A DNA stretch of 64,000 bases from Trachythela sp. YZ-2020 (GCA_016169945.1 JADLSH010000369.1:3534001-3598000), one strand, 5' to 3'; shown: positions 10,758-22,415, counted from the first letter of the stretch. The notes: generated from the sequence alone by a model not told the origin. Translations and numbers: made by a program.

Positions 10758-13700
10758 CAGGGCATCTTTTAATACCATGGACTAGTGGGGCATTTGCCCC
10801 ACTGGGCCCCTTCCTCTGCCCCACCACTGAAGAAAAAAAATGGCCTATTGCCCCAAAGCAAGGGCCCTAGTCAATAGGACATGTATCGAGTTATTCGAGT
10901 AAATGAGTTTAACATTGATGAGAATTAAGTTTTAAATCCATATAAATTTTTTTATCCTTTTATGTTCATAATGTGAATGTTACCGAAATCTTAAACTCAG
11001 GTAACATTTTATGTCGTATGACAACCTATCAGGAATTTTCAGGAATTAATTTTGGTAACCTGTGGCGCGCATGCACTTTGCCCATTTATTTTTATACTTG
11101 TGGCATGTCGAAGCTTCGTAGCCAAAATTTGTGATTATAATAGCTAAAATTTAAATTCATAATGAAGAGATCAATCAAATCCGGTCATCAAAAGCGGGTC
11201 GAAAGCAAGAGAAAGGCGCTACAACAGTCGGCAAATGCTCCAGGGCAACGATCTTTGTTTGAAATGTTCAGATCAACAACAACAAATAGCAGTACTACAA
11301 CTAATACAGAAAGCGAATGCATCGGTACAGTTGAGGAAAGACCAAGTGAAATCATGGAGTCTTCAGGTGAGAAATCACAACATGTTGAACTTCCTGATCC
11401 TGTACCTGTCATGGTCTTTGTTGAAAGCGATACTGAAGCAAAGGAAACTACGAACACTTCAAATGAAAATTGTGAAAATATTGCAACTGTATCAACGTCA
11501 AAGTCTGATTCTAAAAATTCCAACGACTGGTATAAGGGGATGAAACTAGATGTCGACTGGTTGCTAGACGCTGCAAAGTGCCTAGTGTTGAAGAAAGAAA
11601 TAAAGGATAAAAGAAAGAGACCAACTGTTACATGCTTATTATGTAACAAGTACGAACTGCAGGTGCGAAAGATGACCTCGAATTGTCAGTTACCACAGCA
11701 CACGGTGTGCGTGTTGATGGAAAAGACAGACTTAAACATGTTGTTGATCACTTACTTTCTCCTGCACACGAGGAAGCCGAACGATTAAATGATTGTGACA
11801 GAGCTTGGTGTGATAAGTCCGATAAGCATCCTTGGGTAAGAGTTTTTAAAAAGTGGAACGACGAGAAATTACAGGGCCTGGTTCGTATTGTAATCGATGC
11901 CTACAATGACTCGCAGGTTGAAACCTTAAGTGCTCGAAGCTGGCCCTCAAGGTCCCTTGCAGTAGAGCACAGTAATCATGTGTTGCACCACTTTGAGTCA
12001 CAGGGATGGGATGCTGATTTTGTACCTTTTGATCCACCAGCTTCCTGTTATCACTATAGAGATCCAATGCTTTATGCTGAAATAAGAAACATCATCGCAA
12101 AACTAGAAATGAAAAAAGTTGCACAATTGTTAAAAGACTGCTTGTGTTACTCAGTGCAGATTGATGGAAGTACTGACAAGCAGCAAGTTGATTCCAAGTT
12201 TATAACTGCTCGGTATGTGCCATGTGATGAAGTCAGTGTTAAAACAGTGTTTCTTGGTATTGCAAGTAGTGACTTAGGAGGAGCTGAGGGGCTTTTAGAT
12301 TCTTTCACCACATGTATTGAAAACATTGGCATAGACACTGATAAATTGGTTGGAGTTACCACTGATGGAGAAAATGCAAATACTGGGAAAAATGCTGGTT
12401 TATGGAAGCTTCTGCAAGACTATATTGGAAGAGATATTCTGACAATTTGGTGTGCCTGCCATCGATCTGATTTGGCACTTGAATCAGTTCAGGCTGAGGT
12501 TCCTGAACTCACAATATGGATGTCCAATGTTCTTGCTGTTGCAATATTTAAATCTGGTCTTTGTTCCATGCATTCAATTTTCTGAATAGGTTGAAGAAAA
12601 GTGCCTTTCCTTTCCCAAACATTTTGATGTCAGATTTGCTGAGCACACAAGAAATCTACTGAATGCTGTACTGCATAACCTGGATGCTGCAAGGAAAGTT
12701 TGGCAGGATATGGTAGATGGCGCAATAGAGAGCGATAGTAAGGAAAAGCAAGTGGCTAAAGGCTTCCTTGAGAAGTGGTATAAAGGATCAAGACAGGTAG
12801 AGTACTCAGTACTGCCAGAGTGTCAGTACACTCAACTGGTCAATAATTTGTGAAGGTGTGACTGGGCATAAAAAATACTTTCAGATTTCAGAATGTTTGT
12901 GGCAATAGTACGATTACAAAGACTTGCTTGTTAAAGCGCCTTGTTTTTTCTTTGTACTCTTTACTGTAGGTATGGCTCACAGCTGTCATGTTTGATCTCT
13001 GCACAATCTTTAAGACATTACAGAAGTTGTTTCAGAAATCAAACTTGATTCTTCCAGATGTGTTAACAGCAAAAGATTCTGCTCTGCAGAACTTGAGGAT
13101 TATGAAAGACATACCAGTTCCAGGTGGGAAGGAGGAGCTGAATTTGGAGTTGCAAGAAAAGGATAAAGAGCAAGGTAGACCTGTGAGACGAACCACTACA
13201 GCACATCAATTTGTGACAAGCCGAAACAGAAATAGCAATGCTATAAGAAATGAAATTGTGCAGTCAGCCATCAATTTTCTTGGGCAACGCATGAACACAG
13301 AAAATGATGGCACAGTTGAGAGTTTGATGAGTATTCTAGATGCATCTTCATCTAAGGACTTAATTTTAGCCAGTAGAAATCTGGTTTCTTCGATTCTTGG
13401 ACAAAGCTGCCTGTCAGATTTTGTCAGTGATGTTTGCAAGTCATGGAACAACCTGGCCAAAATTGAGCATGTTGAGGTGGAAGACATTGGAACTACGTAT
13501 GCTCTTCGCCTTAGGAAAATGATACAGGCAAGTACTGGTTTGCTTAAGAAATTTCTAGCATCTTTTCTTACCCTTGTCCCTCACAGCATGGCAACTGAGC
13601 GAGTTGTTTCCCATTATAACAATGTGAAGACATCGGGCAGGTCTTCACTTAATCCTGAGACAATAAATGGTATATTGCATATTTCTCTGAATGGAAAGGG

Positions 13701-14144
13701 TGCATCCTTTTTTGACCCAAGACCGGTGGTGTCAGAGTTCTTAACTTCGAAAGAAAGAAGAAACCGAGAGCCCTGTGAAGAACTGTACAAACAAAGGGAA
13801 TTTGTGAAACATTTCTTCAAGCAAGAATCCGGATGTCTGTGATTCACAGCAACGATAGTATATCTTATATAATTAGTGTGATACTTTTTAAATAAAAATA
13901 TTTGTTGGTGAGCATACTTAAACTTATGTTAATTAAATTATCACAAATTGCACTCAGATTTCTTTGAAATAGTGTTCTCAAAATTCAGGAAATGCTATTT
14001 CAAAGACCCATATTTCAGAAATTTCCTGAGGGCATGTCCCCAAACCCACCTTGGTGTTCTATCCAGGGGGAAGGGCAAAAGAAAATGGGCTGGGCCCTTT
14101 GGTAGTTTTGCCCCACTACTGAAGAATCCTTAAAAGATGCCCTG
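10758..14144 (+). mobile_element. hAT transposon with perfect 8-bp target duplication
   Basis: The element opens with CAGGGCATCTTTTAA and closes with its reverse complement; a further TAGTGGGGCA block continues the TIR after a short mismatch. The 8-bp repeat AGAACTGT flanks it at 10,750-10,757 and 14,145-14,152. CAGGG-type ends, an 8-bp duplication and the encoded transposase all define the hAT superfamily. Length is 3,387 bp. Confidence 0.95.
11162..13842 (+). pseudogene. hAT transposase, intron-containing, frameshifted
   Basis: Reading from the ATG at 11,162, a Ser/Thr-rich N-terminus (PGQRSLFEMF) leads to a zinc-finger-like Cys pair (VTCLLCNKYELQ) and then, after a frameshift near 11,683, to His residues (RLKHVVDHLL). 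The catalytic region has IDGSTDKQQ, VGVTTDGENANTG and CACHRSDLALE. After another break at 12,585 the frame resumes near 12,594 and runs to a donor at about 12,795 (AGACAG then GTAGAG). An acceptor at about 12,970 starts the last exon with the hAT C-terminal dimerisation region (FLTLVPHSMATERVVSHYNN). The organisation recalls KIAA1586/zinc-finger-type domesticated hAT proteins. Two breaks suggest it is inactive, unless sequence errors explain them. Confidence 0.8.
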
Positions 14145-14369
14145 AGAACTGTCCAAGTGTTTCTTGGTTCAGGGTCGTGGCTACCCCTGGCAAGGCTCTG
14201 CTTTATGGTCAGAGCATTCAGTTCAGTCAATCAGTTCAGCTTAGGTGTGACGTGAGTAGGGATGATGTTTGTCATAATATGAGTCTTCACACCCCAGAAC
14301 CTCCAACAATATGTTTTGTTTGAATTGTGTTTTTATAAATATGGTTTTTATCAACAACTTGGGTCATTA

Positions 14370-14403
14370 ATTGTACATTACAGCCTAATAATACAGCTTA
14401 ACA
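14370..14403 (-). repeat. 5' LTR of the gypsy element, second part
   Basis: This 34-bp piece matches 871-904 (ATTGTA...CAGCTTAACA) with one substitution and is followed at once by the CTCA target duplication. It completes the LTR begun at 8,560. Confidence 0.9.
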
Positions 14404-14682
14404 CTCATGTGGCAGAAATGTGATGTGGTGTCACCTGATAAATGACTGTGATAGCCTGTTTGAATAACTTATAGTAAAATTAATGGTAGATCGACCTGAA
14501 TAAAAATTATGATCATCAATTAAAAAGGTACTTCTTGTCTGTGTATATACATAAAAGGCAAGGAAAGTAATAGTATAATGAAAACGGTAATGTTAGTTTA
14601 AATTATAACAGTATACAGAACATCCATTCACTATTTCTAGGTATGAAATTCTCGCACAAAAAGTACGTCATATAGCTAACAG

Positions 14683-15132
14683 CAGGTTCAGATAAAGGTC
14701 CAGTTGCGAAGATCAAAGTGGAAGCATCATCGTCCAGGATTTCTTATAGTATAAGTGGAGCACGCTCATTGGTGGACATTGATAACAGCGGAAGACTGAA
14801 GTTAATGAAAAATATCGATAATAGAATGGGGGCGACATTGAACAACACAGAGATTACAATTATAGCCACTAAACGGGGTACATCTGAAAAGACTTCCACG
14901 ATTGTGGTTATCATCGTTTTACCTCCATATTTTGGTGATCAATACGTCTCTCAGGTCGCCATGGAAGATTCCACAGTGAAAGAAAACCATACGAAGTACA
15001 GACATATCACAGCACGTGCCCTGCTTCGCTTTCTCAGACAACCGTCGCAAACAGCTAAAAGAATCGCATTGCCTCAATTGAAGTTGGAAACAAAAATTAT
15101 GAAAATTAAGAACAAAATTGAGCAAAAATTTG
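14683..15132 (+). CDS. Peroxidase gene, exon with cadherin-like repeat
   Basis: Open from about 14,676. The likely acceptor is CTAACAG before 14,683 (other AGs lie within 20 bases) and the donor is TTTG/GTAAGC after 15,132, phase 1. The first 85 residues read like a cadherin repeat: ISYSISGARSLVDIDNSGRL, then a lysine-rich strand, then TEITIIATKRGTSEKTSTIV and VIIVLPP. The second half is basic and helical, like a propeptide or linker. The exon end supplies one base, which matches the phase needed by the next exon at 15,933. The start codon is not visible. Upstream exons, if any, lie beyond the gypsy insertion or outside the window. Confidence 0.6.
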
Positions 15133-15519
15133 GTAAGCAATGCAATTTGTCGTATTTACAGTAATAATATATATGACGATTAAGTCTCGACCACCAGCAT
15201 TCTTCCGTATATGTCGTGTCCCGCTATATATTGCCAGTTTCTTTTGAGGCTATAGTTAGCAGTATATTTGTCGTTTATGAATAGTTTACGAAAGAAAACA
15301 GGTTTTAAAGAGGGGAAGTTTAATTATTCATTAGCAAAATCATTATGCAATCGGATTCATCATATTCGTATGCAAATTGCCCATTTCATGATCAGATCAT
15401 ATGATGTTTACATCCTTTATCGACTCTTTAGAACAAAAGAATTTTCTAAAGAACAAGTCACAAACACTGGTCAATTTCTCTAAAACAAGCCAATCACAAA
15501 ACATGTTCATTTTATGTTG

Positions 15520-15625
15520 GAAGGTGTTTGGAGATGGAACATTCGAGCGCTGCACCGGAATCGCAGGGCCGCAGATTCAATTCCTGTCAGAGGGCCTAAG
15601 TTGCATTTTTCGCAACTGCTAGGTC
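15520..15625 (+). repeat. SINE-like remnant in the peroxidase intron
   Basis: The stretch GCGCTGCACCGGAATCGCAG followed by a B-box-like AGATTCAATTCCTG and a TTGCATTTTTCGCAACTGCT tail looks like the tRNA-derived head and common tail of a SINE. The A box is not clear, so this is tentative. Confidence 0.35.
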
Positions 15626-15932
15626 TAATATGAATTTTCCGAGATAATTTATGTTTATAAATGCCGAGAAAAAATCCTCATTTTATGTTGACATTTACCA
15701 CTCTTTGTGCATGTCTTTATGCATTTATATATACAGACAGTATATCAATCTAGTAATAATCAAGACAATGAGTGATAAATGGTAGATGGAAGAGGGATAT
15801 TCAGGCGGTTAAACAATCGAATTGAAATTGCAGGCGATATACTTGATTTTACCTGCCAAAAAAACTGTAAGGCTATATTTTTTCTATTTCGAGCCCTGAC
15901 ACATTTACATTGAAATTGCTTGTCCATTTTAG

Positions 15933-16401
15933 CTGAATTATTCGGGAGCGATGCCGTAATCAGGGCTTACCTACACATCAAAGCACTTTTCTCCAAAAAA
16001 ATGATGGAAGAGATGGAAAAGGAATCAGAATGCAATGAACCAACTGTTGCTAACAAGTGTGATTATCGTACAAAATACAGAACATTTGATGGCACGTGTA
16101 ATAACTTAAAATATCCTAATACGGGAGCATCGGATAGAGGATTTCTACGAATACTACCAGCGTTGTATTTTGATGCAGATGGACTTAATGATCCAATTGG
16201 ATATCCTAACCAACCAAATGCGCCAACAGTACCCTCGTCACACAGTGTCAGCAGCGACTTCATCAAAGACGAGGTAGAGGCATCATCATCTTCATCAATT
16301 TTGACCCACGCTGTAATGCAGTTTGGTCAGTTTATTGATCACGACTTAGATTTGGCAGTTGAGGTAGAATTTGAAGGGAGAAATACTTGTCTTGATGTTC
16401 C
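15933..16401 (+). CDS. Peroxidase gene, exon with distal haem site
   Basis: The acceptor is CCATTTTAG before 15,933 and the donor CC/GTAAGT after 16,401. In-phase translation gives a helical lead, a Cys-containing N-terminus of the catalytic domain (YRTFDGTCNNL) and the hallmark HAVMQFGQFIDHDLDLA with the Gln-Phe-x-Asp-His of the distal haem pocket. This is the expected N-terminal third of an animal haem peroxidase (peroxidasin/myeloperoxidase family). Such enzymes oxidise halides or proteins with hydrogen peroxide, usually outside the cell. Confidence 0.92.
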
Positions 16402-16599
16402 GTAAGTGATTTAACATACTCTAATTATCGTCAATGCCAGCTCTATCTCTCTAATTGAAACGCGTACGAATAAAGAATATTTTTGTCTTGAAAGATCTTT
16501 AAAGAACGATCGCTTAAAAATGTAGAATAAATGAGTTTTCAAATTTTATTTTCGTACTAGCGCTGCGATATTTCAGCTGTTGTGATAATGCCATTCAAA

Positions 16600-16938
16600 C
16601 AATGTGACGTCACAGATGTACATGGAGCAAAAGTTATAATTGGATTTATAAAGTTTCGTTGATTTCCTTTAAAAATAGCTAAGATACAGAGTCTTCTCCT
16701 CTAGCTCATTATACATTATGATGTCACATAGTTCAAATCCAAATAAAATAGCTGAAATATCGCAACAATGAAGCATGGAAATATGATCTGCAAAAGATAT
16801 TATTCCATAGAGTACAGTTTTATGAATTATTTCATTTAAGACATAGAAATTTCCGTTACCTTCGTGTGTACTTCAATGTAGTGCAAGGAAGGACTGCCCC
16901 TTATACACTCAGTGCTAATGAAACAGACCTGAAGTCAT
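16600..16938 (+). repeat. Segment shared with an inverted copy at 51,934-52,272
   Basis: The end of this intron and the first part of the following exon are found again, diverged and inverted, at 51,934-52,272. Shared blocks include CAATGTGACGTCAC, GTTTCGTTGATTTCCTTTAA and, inside the exon, CAGTGCTAATGAAACAGACC. See the findings. Confidence 0.85.
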
Positions 16939-17181
16939 GTGTTTGTCTTAATTATCACAGATGCAATGGATCGTCTTCAGACTTCGTCTGTCCTTGCTTT
17001 CCAATTCTTCCAGAGGGAAATGCTGGTTGTATCAGAGTAACCAGATCCGCGGCTGTTTGTCAAAAACATGGCTATCTCAAACCACGAGAACAGATCAATG
17101 TTAATACGGCATATATTGATGCATCTCAGGTTTATGGATCCACACAGAGAGTTGCAGATGCACTTAGAGAAAAAGAGCCAG
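16892..17181 (+). CDS. Peroxidase gene, calcium-site region exon
   Basis: The only acceptor that keeps the frame is the AG at 16,890-16,891 (AGs at 16,881 and 16,887 give stops or the wrong phase). The donor is CCAG/GTATAG after 17,181. The protein has the Cys-rich loop CVCLNYHRCNG and CPCFPILPEGN, then REQINVNTAYIDASQVYGST, the conserved segment of animal peroxidases near the calcium site. Phase runs from 2 at the start to 1 at the end, matching both neighbours. Confidence 0.9.
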
Positions 17182-17490
17182 GTATAGAATCAATTTAATT
17201 ACCCATAAAATGTATTTTGTACCCGAACAAAATTAGCCAATCTTACCCAGCCGTGTTTCTAGACTCTCAATCTCTCTCACTTTATTTACCGTTTCATATC
17301 GCTGCCTGGGTTGGTTGTGCGCAACCATGAATGATTTATAGGAATTTTGGTGAAAGTCGGTCATGCATGATGTCTTACCGGTTACATTTAGATCGCCTAT
17401 AGATGTTGGCTAAAGTTATCATCATTTCCATAGATTTTAGCGCTCAAAACATCTAAATTCCTAACAATATTTCTGAATTGAAATTTGTAG

Positions 17491-18606
17491 AAGACCGTGG
17501 CCTGCTGAAATCATTACGGGGTTTTGATGGCGAACTTCTTCCGTTGGATCCATCATTGGAAGCTGAACAACAGCTTTGCAATAATTTAGGCGGTTGTTTC
17601 GTTGCTGGAGATTCCAGATCAAATGAACAACAGTCGCTAGCAGCATTCCATGCACTCTTTCTACGTGAACATAACCGTATTGCGAGAGCTCTTAAAGAGA
17701 TCAACAATCACTGGGACGGTGAGAAAATATACCAAGAAACACGAAGAATCATGGGTGCTGTAATGCAGAAGATTACATACGATGATTTCTTGCCTCTAAT
17801 CCTCGGACCTAATGCCCTACCGCAATACAATGGTTACTGGCCAAAACTAGACCCAGGAATTTCCAGCGTCTTTGCTACGGGTGCTTTTAGATTTGGACAC
17901 AGTCTCATTCGGCCTGCATTTGATATTCTTGACACTGGTTTTAACCCGATTGGTGATGCAATTGATCTTCGTTTCATGTTCTTCAATAACACATTCATTC
18001 AAAAGAATGGCATTAATCCACTCCTTCTTGGACTCATTGGCAATTTCTCTGAGAAGGTGGATCGGATATTATCTCCAGGAATTACTCGGCATCTCTTCGA
18101 ACGTGAAAATTCTCCTGGGAGTAACTTGGCCGCATTAAATATTCAACGCCATCGGGATCACGGCATTTCAGGATACAACGAGTTCAGAAAGTTTTGTAAG
18201 TTAGGGAATGCAAAAACATTTGACGACACTCTGAATGAGATAAAAGATCCGGAAAACAGAGAGATTTTGAAACGACTTTACAATGATAACCCTAATTTGG
18301 TTGAGTTGTGGGTTGCTGGCTTGGCAGAAACGCCAGTGAACGGGGCAAGTGTTGGTCCGACCTTCAAATGTATAATTGGAGATCAATTTCGGCGAACAAG
18401 AGACGGTGATCGGTTTTACTACGAACGAGCCGGCATCTGGAGAAACGACCAGCTGGCAGAAATCAAGAAGAGTTCGTTGTCTCGCATGTACTGTGATAAT
18501 TTAAATGTGGTATCAATTCAACCAAACGGTTTCAAAGCACCAACCGACAAAAAAACAAGAATTAACTGTGGGAGAATCCCTGGTATAGAATTGTGCAAGT
18601 GGAAAG
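17491..18606 (+). CDS. Peroxidase gene, main catalytic exon
   Basis: The acceptor is AAATTTGTAG before 17,491 and the donor AAAG/GTAACT after 18,606. It encodes the rest of the catalytic domain: FVAGDSRSNEQ with the catalytic Arg and Glu, LFLREHNRIAR, FATGAFRFGHSLIRPAF with the proximal haem His, LNIQRHRDHGISGYNEFRKF, VGPTFKCIIGDQFRRTRDGD and SLSRMYCDN. All residues expected for haem binding and catalysis appear present, so the enzyme is probably active. The Arg/Glu pair suggests a covalently bound haem, by analogy with myeloperoxidase. Confidence 0.95.
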
Positions 18607-19350
18607 GTAACTGAATTTTAGCCTAGTGGCAAACAGGAAACAAATACTCAAGGTTTGGTCATGAGTACTAAAACAAAATAGCAAGATATATAGACTACTG
18701 AGCGATAAAGTATTGACCTGATAAAATATAGATTATTGGCAAAAGGTGTTTAGAGCGTTTTCCTAGGGGAGAGGAAGGGATTGCGATATCTTGACTGTTT
18801 TTTCGTCACAGTGGGCATGATTGTCAGCATTTATGTTTATCCATTTTTTGTTTATTTGGGGCCTTGGGAGCATCTCCGACCCTCTAGGGAACCTTGCGTT
18901 TTCACCCAACCCGATAACAGCAGCTCGGTCCCTGGGAATTTTTGCCCAATTTTTTGCATACTGATGATGCACCCTCCCTCACTCAATGGTCAGACCCCGC
19001 TCCATGACCAGCGCCCGCTCAGCGCCCCCTTCCCGATCACATCAAACATACTCTGCATGTACTATTTTGGTTTTGTGAATCGTATTTTAGCACTTTTGCA
19101 TTTACATGAATGTCTTTTTAGGTACATTAATAAGACATCATGAATGAGCAACGCAGAATATTCGACAATTAAATTAACAGATTATTTATTAGAAGATGAT
19201 TCACATAAAATCGAAAATTGATTTCAATCTTCCACGGGGATTTTATTCATTTAAATAGAATTAGGAATCACGCAATTTTATAGGCTCAGTAATTTTAGTG
19301 TTCATTTTACAAAACGAAATACTAAAATAGTCTTCTTAATTCTGTTTTAG
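18607..19350 (+). other. Peroxidase intron, no feature recognised
   Basis: This intron between the catalytic exon and the short Cys-rich exon holds no recognised gene or repeat. The short ORFs on both strands have no motif. Confidence 0.6.
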
Positions 19351-19401
19351 AATGCTTAAATGGCAAACCAGTTTCAAGAAATGGAAAATGCAAATGCGAG
19401 A
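19351..19401 (+). CDS. Peroxidase gene, short Cys-rich linker exon
   Basis: The acceptor is TCTGTTTTAG before 19,351 and the donor GAGA/GTAAGT after 19,401. The 51-base exon encodes ECLNGKPVSRNGKCKCE in phase 1-1, a small EGF-like or Cys-rich link between the peroxidase domain and the FN2 modules. It is too short for a family match, but its phase fits both sides. Confidence 0.7.
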
Positions 19402-19989
19402 GTAAGTAAGAGTATTTGTTTTATGTTAACATGAGAAGGGCATTTGAGATCTTAATTTTCATTCCCTGGTGCCTTGTCTCACGAAACATACATACATAAA
19501 GTTTTGGCTTTAAAATATATCAGCAGAATTGTAGCAAGCTTGTAAACAAGTTGTAACAAGTTGTCATTTATCAAGTTGCTATACAAGGTTGTCACTCCTC
19601 ACAACTTGTTAACAGAATGTTGAATTGCAGGACGATAGCAACTTCTAAGTCTGCTAAGTTAAAAACCTTGTAGCAAGTTGTCAACAAGCCGTTGCATTCA
19701 GTGTGAACACATACAAATAACAATTTGTTGAAACAGCATTAGTACAAGTCTGCTGCACGTTTTTCACAAATTGCGCGTTAACTTTTTACATACGAACTAG
19801 ATTCTAAGGTTGTGCTTGTGAACATTTAAAGCACGGCTACTTTAAACATGAAGATTTATACTCTTGAATAAAGTTGATGTTTTCTCATTCCTTAAGTTAT
19901 CTTTTAAAATACAATAGGTTCATCAGTCATCAGGATTACTATGACGTACAGTAGATTCGCAAAATAAGAAATATTTTTGTGTGTTCCAG
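19402..19989 (+). other. Peroxidase intron with ACAAGTTGT-type repeats
   Basis: Between 19,525 and 19,745 the intron is filled with degenerate direct and inverted copies of ACAAGTTGT/ACAACTTGT. This can form many small hairpins. No ORF is supported. Confidence 0.5.
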
Positions 19990-20154
19990 GAAACAGTTGC
20001 ACTGTGAAGACCATATCTAACCTATGTTGTGTTTTCCCGTTCCTTTACAAAAACAAATGGTATCAATCGTGTACAACCGTCCACAATTCGAATAGATTAT
20101 GGTGTGCAACCACGAATAACTACGATAAAGACAAGAAATGGGGAAATTGCAAAG
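19990..20154 (+). CDS. FN2 module exon 1 of the peroxidase gene
   Basis: The 165-base exon has acceptor TTCCAG and donor AAAG/GTAAAT, phase 1-1. It encodes one fibronectin type II module: [37 protein letters not shown]2 modules bind collagen or other matrix ligands, so this tail may anchor the enzyme to extracellular matrix. Two Cys before the core (in NSCTVKT and the first of CC) are additional to the four canonical FN2 cysteines. Confidence 0.9.
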
Positions 20155-21119
20155 GTAAATAATATAATATTATGGTATAGAAACGACATTGCGATTTTGT
20201 GTGTTCGATGGACAAAACAACATGTCAAGCACGAGGTATAAAACAAAGGTATTTAAAAGAAAGCATTTAAATTAAGAATAGATGATGAGTTGTTCTTTTT
20301 CTATTGGATTTGACTTTACTGATGTATAAAGATAAAATTGTATATAAAGTATTGGCACATAATCACACGTTTATTACATTCAGTACCCTTTCAAGATATT
20401 GATACGGCAATCATGCGTTTGGAAATTCTCAAAATATAAGACAGCAACACCCGGGGTGCACTAAAACTTGTCATTCCTACATTCCAGCTACAACCCTGAT
20501 TTTTCCGATTGAGTGTGGTTCCAGGCCTGAACTTAGTATGTATTTATAGTATATGCACTGCAATTTAAAAATACATGTTATTATATACTGGTTTATGTTC
20601 TTCATTGTATTAATTCCAGCAATTTGGTGGTAAAACCTTACAATTAATAACAAGGCAAAATAACAAGCAAATTAATAATAACTTTCAACTGGATCTTGTT
20701 TGGGGGTGGGGGTGGGGGGGAGTGCTCTTGTGGGGGGTGATGCTCTTTCGAAATACATATACCATGCACTATCAAAGTGTAATACACTTCTGGATAAGAG
20801 TTGTATTTTGTTTCAATGTTCTATATATACTTGCATATTTAATTACCACATATTTTTTCTTAAATCGCCTTCAAACGCTTTAAAACACATTACCTAAAGG
20901 TTGTGTTTTTCTCATAAATCTCCTAAACTCGCATTACCTCGCCACGAGTTAAGACGAGTTACCATCCAAGAGCAGGTCTCAAAATACCGAGTTATACTCT
21001 TGAATAAAGTTGATGATTTCTCATTCCTTAAGTTCTCTTAATACAATAGGTTCATCAGGCATCAGGATTACTATGACATACAGTAGATTCGCAAAGTGAA
21101 ATATTTTTGTGTGTTCCAG

Positions 21120-21284
21120 GAAACAGTTGCACTGTGAAGACCATATCTAACAAATGTTGTGTTTTCCCGTTCCTTTATAAAAACAAATGGTATCAATCAT
21201 GTACAACCGTCCACAATTGGAATAGATTATGGTGTGCAACCACGAATAACTACGATAAAGACAAGAAATGGGGAAATTGCAAAG
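21120..21284 (+). CDS. FN2 module exon 2 of the peroxidase gene
   Basis: 165 bases, phase 1-1, intact. It differs from module 1 at a few residues (NKCC instead of NLCC; VHNWNRLWC instead of VHNSNRLWC). Removal of the exon would keep the frame. Confidence 0.9.
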
Positions 21285-22250
21285 GTAAAGAATATAATAT
21301 TATGGTATAGAAACGACATTGCGATTTTGTGTGTTCGATGGACAAAACAACATGTCAAGCACGAGGTATAAAACGAAGGTATTTAAAAGAAAGCATTTAA
21401 ATTAAGAATAGATGATGAGTTGTTCTTTTTCTATTTGGTTTGACTTTACTGATGTAAAGATAAGATTCTATATACAGTATTCAGTATTGGCACACATAAT
21501 CACACGTTCATATTCTGTACCCTTTCAAGATATTGATACGGCAATTATGATGCGTTTGGAAATTCTCAAAATATAAGATAGCAACACCCGGGGTGCACTA
21601 AAACTTGTCGTTCCTACATTCCAGCTACAACCCTGATTTTTCCGATTGAGTGTGGTTCTAGGGCTGAACTTAGTATGTATTTATAGTATGCACTGCAATT
21701 TAAAAATACATGTTATAAAATACTGGTTTATGTTCTTCATTGTATTTTTGGTGGAAAACCAGCAATTTGGTGGAAAACCTTACAATTAATAGTAAGGCAA
21801 AATAACAAGCAAATTAATAATAACTTTCAACTGGGTCTTGTTTGGGGGTGGGGGTGCTCTTGTTGGGGATGATGCTCTTTCGAAATACATGTACCATGCA
21901 CTATTAAAGTGTAATACACTTCTGGATAAGAGTTGTATTTTGTTTCAATGCTCTATATATACTTGCATATTTAATTGCCACATATTTTTTCTTAAATCGC
22001 CTAAAACGCCTTAAAACACATTACGTAAAGGTTGTGTTTTTCTCATAAATCTCCTAAACTCGCATTACCTCGCGACGAGTTAAGGCGAGTTACCATCCAA
22101 GAGCAGACCTCAAACTACAGACTTATACTCTTGAGTAAAGTTGATGATTTCTCATTCCTTAAGTTCTCTTAATACATTAGGTTCATCAGGCATCAGGATT
22201 ACTATGACATACAATAGATTCGCAAAATGAAATATTTTTGTGTTTTCCAG

Positions 22251-22415
22251 GAAACAGTTGCACTGTGAAGACCATATCTAACAAATGTTGTGTTTTCCCG
22301 TTCCTTTATAAAAAAAAATGGTATCAATCGTGTACAACCGTCCACAATTCGAAAAGATTATGGTGTGCAACCACGAATAACTACGATAAAGACAAGAAAT
22401 GGGGAAATTGCAAAG
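22251..22415 (+). CDS. FN2 module exon 3 of the peroxidase gene
   Basis: 165 bases, phase 1-1, intact. It has YKKKWYQSC and HNSKRLWC, that is Asn-to-Lys changes relative to modules 1 and 2. The poly-A run in the codons for KKK is a possible slippage site but the frame is kept. Confidence 0.9.

Larger units (their letters stand above)
8771..14369. mobile_element. Composite insertion splitting the 5' LTR
   Basis: Its borders are defined by comparing the split LTR with the intact copy (junction between AAGTA and ATTGTA). A duplicated TA or TAA is possible at the site, but the ends show no clear inverted repeats. The outer parts (8,771-9,500, 10,619-10,757, 14,145-14,369) hold no gene. They include several degenerate copies of a GGTCAAGTTAAGGACTGTCC motif (10,655-10,760). 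The carrier's class is unknown. It contains a Helitron-like element and a hAT element. Confidence 0.75.
664..14403 (-). mobile_element. Degenerate gypsy-type LTR retrotransposon with nested insertions
   Basis: The element runs on the minus strand, from its 5' LTR at the right to its 3' LTR at 664-904. Both LTR copies start TGTTAGCC and end TTAACA in plus orientation. The direct repeat CTCA flanks the whole at 660-663 and 14,404-14,407, which is the target-site duplication. The internal order on the minus strand is gag with zinc knuckle, MYND finger, protease, reverse transcriptase, RNase H and integrase, which is the Ty3/gypsy order. Frameshifts in gag, at the protease active site and in the RT, a palindromic insertion in gag, a LINE tail between protease and RT, a MITE in the leader and a 5.6 kb block inside the 5' LTR show it is inactive. 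The LTRs differ by about six substitutions and one small indel in some 240 bp. Confidence 0.9.

Noticed and set aside
11188..11649. 153-codon minus-strand ORF
   Set aside because: It is the shadow of the hAT transposase N-terminus.
664..14403. Endogenous retrovirus with env
   Set aside because: No envelope-like frame is present after the integrase; only a low-complexity pol tail is seen.
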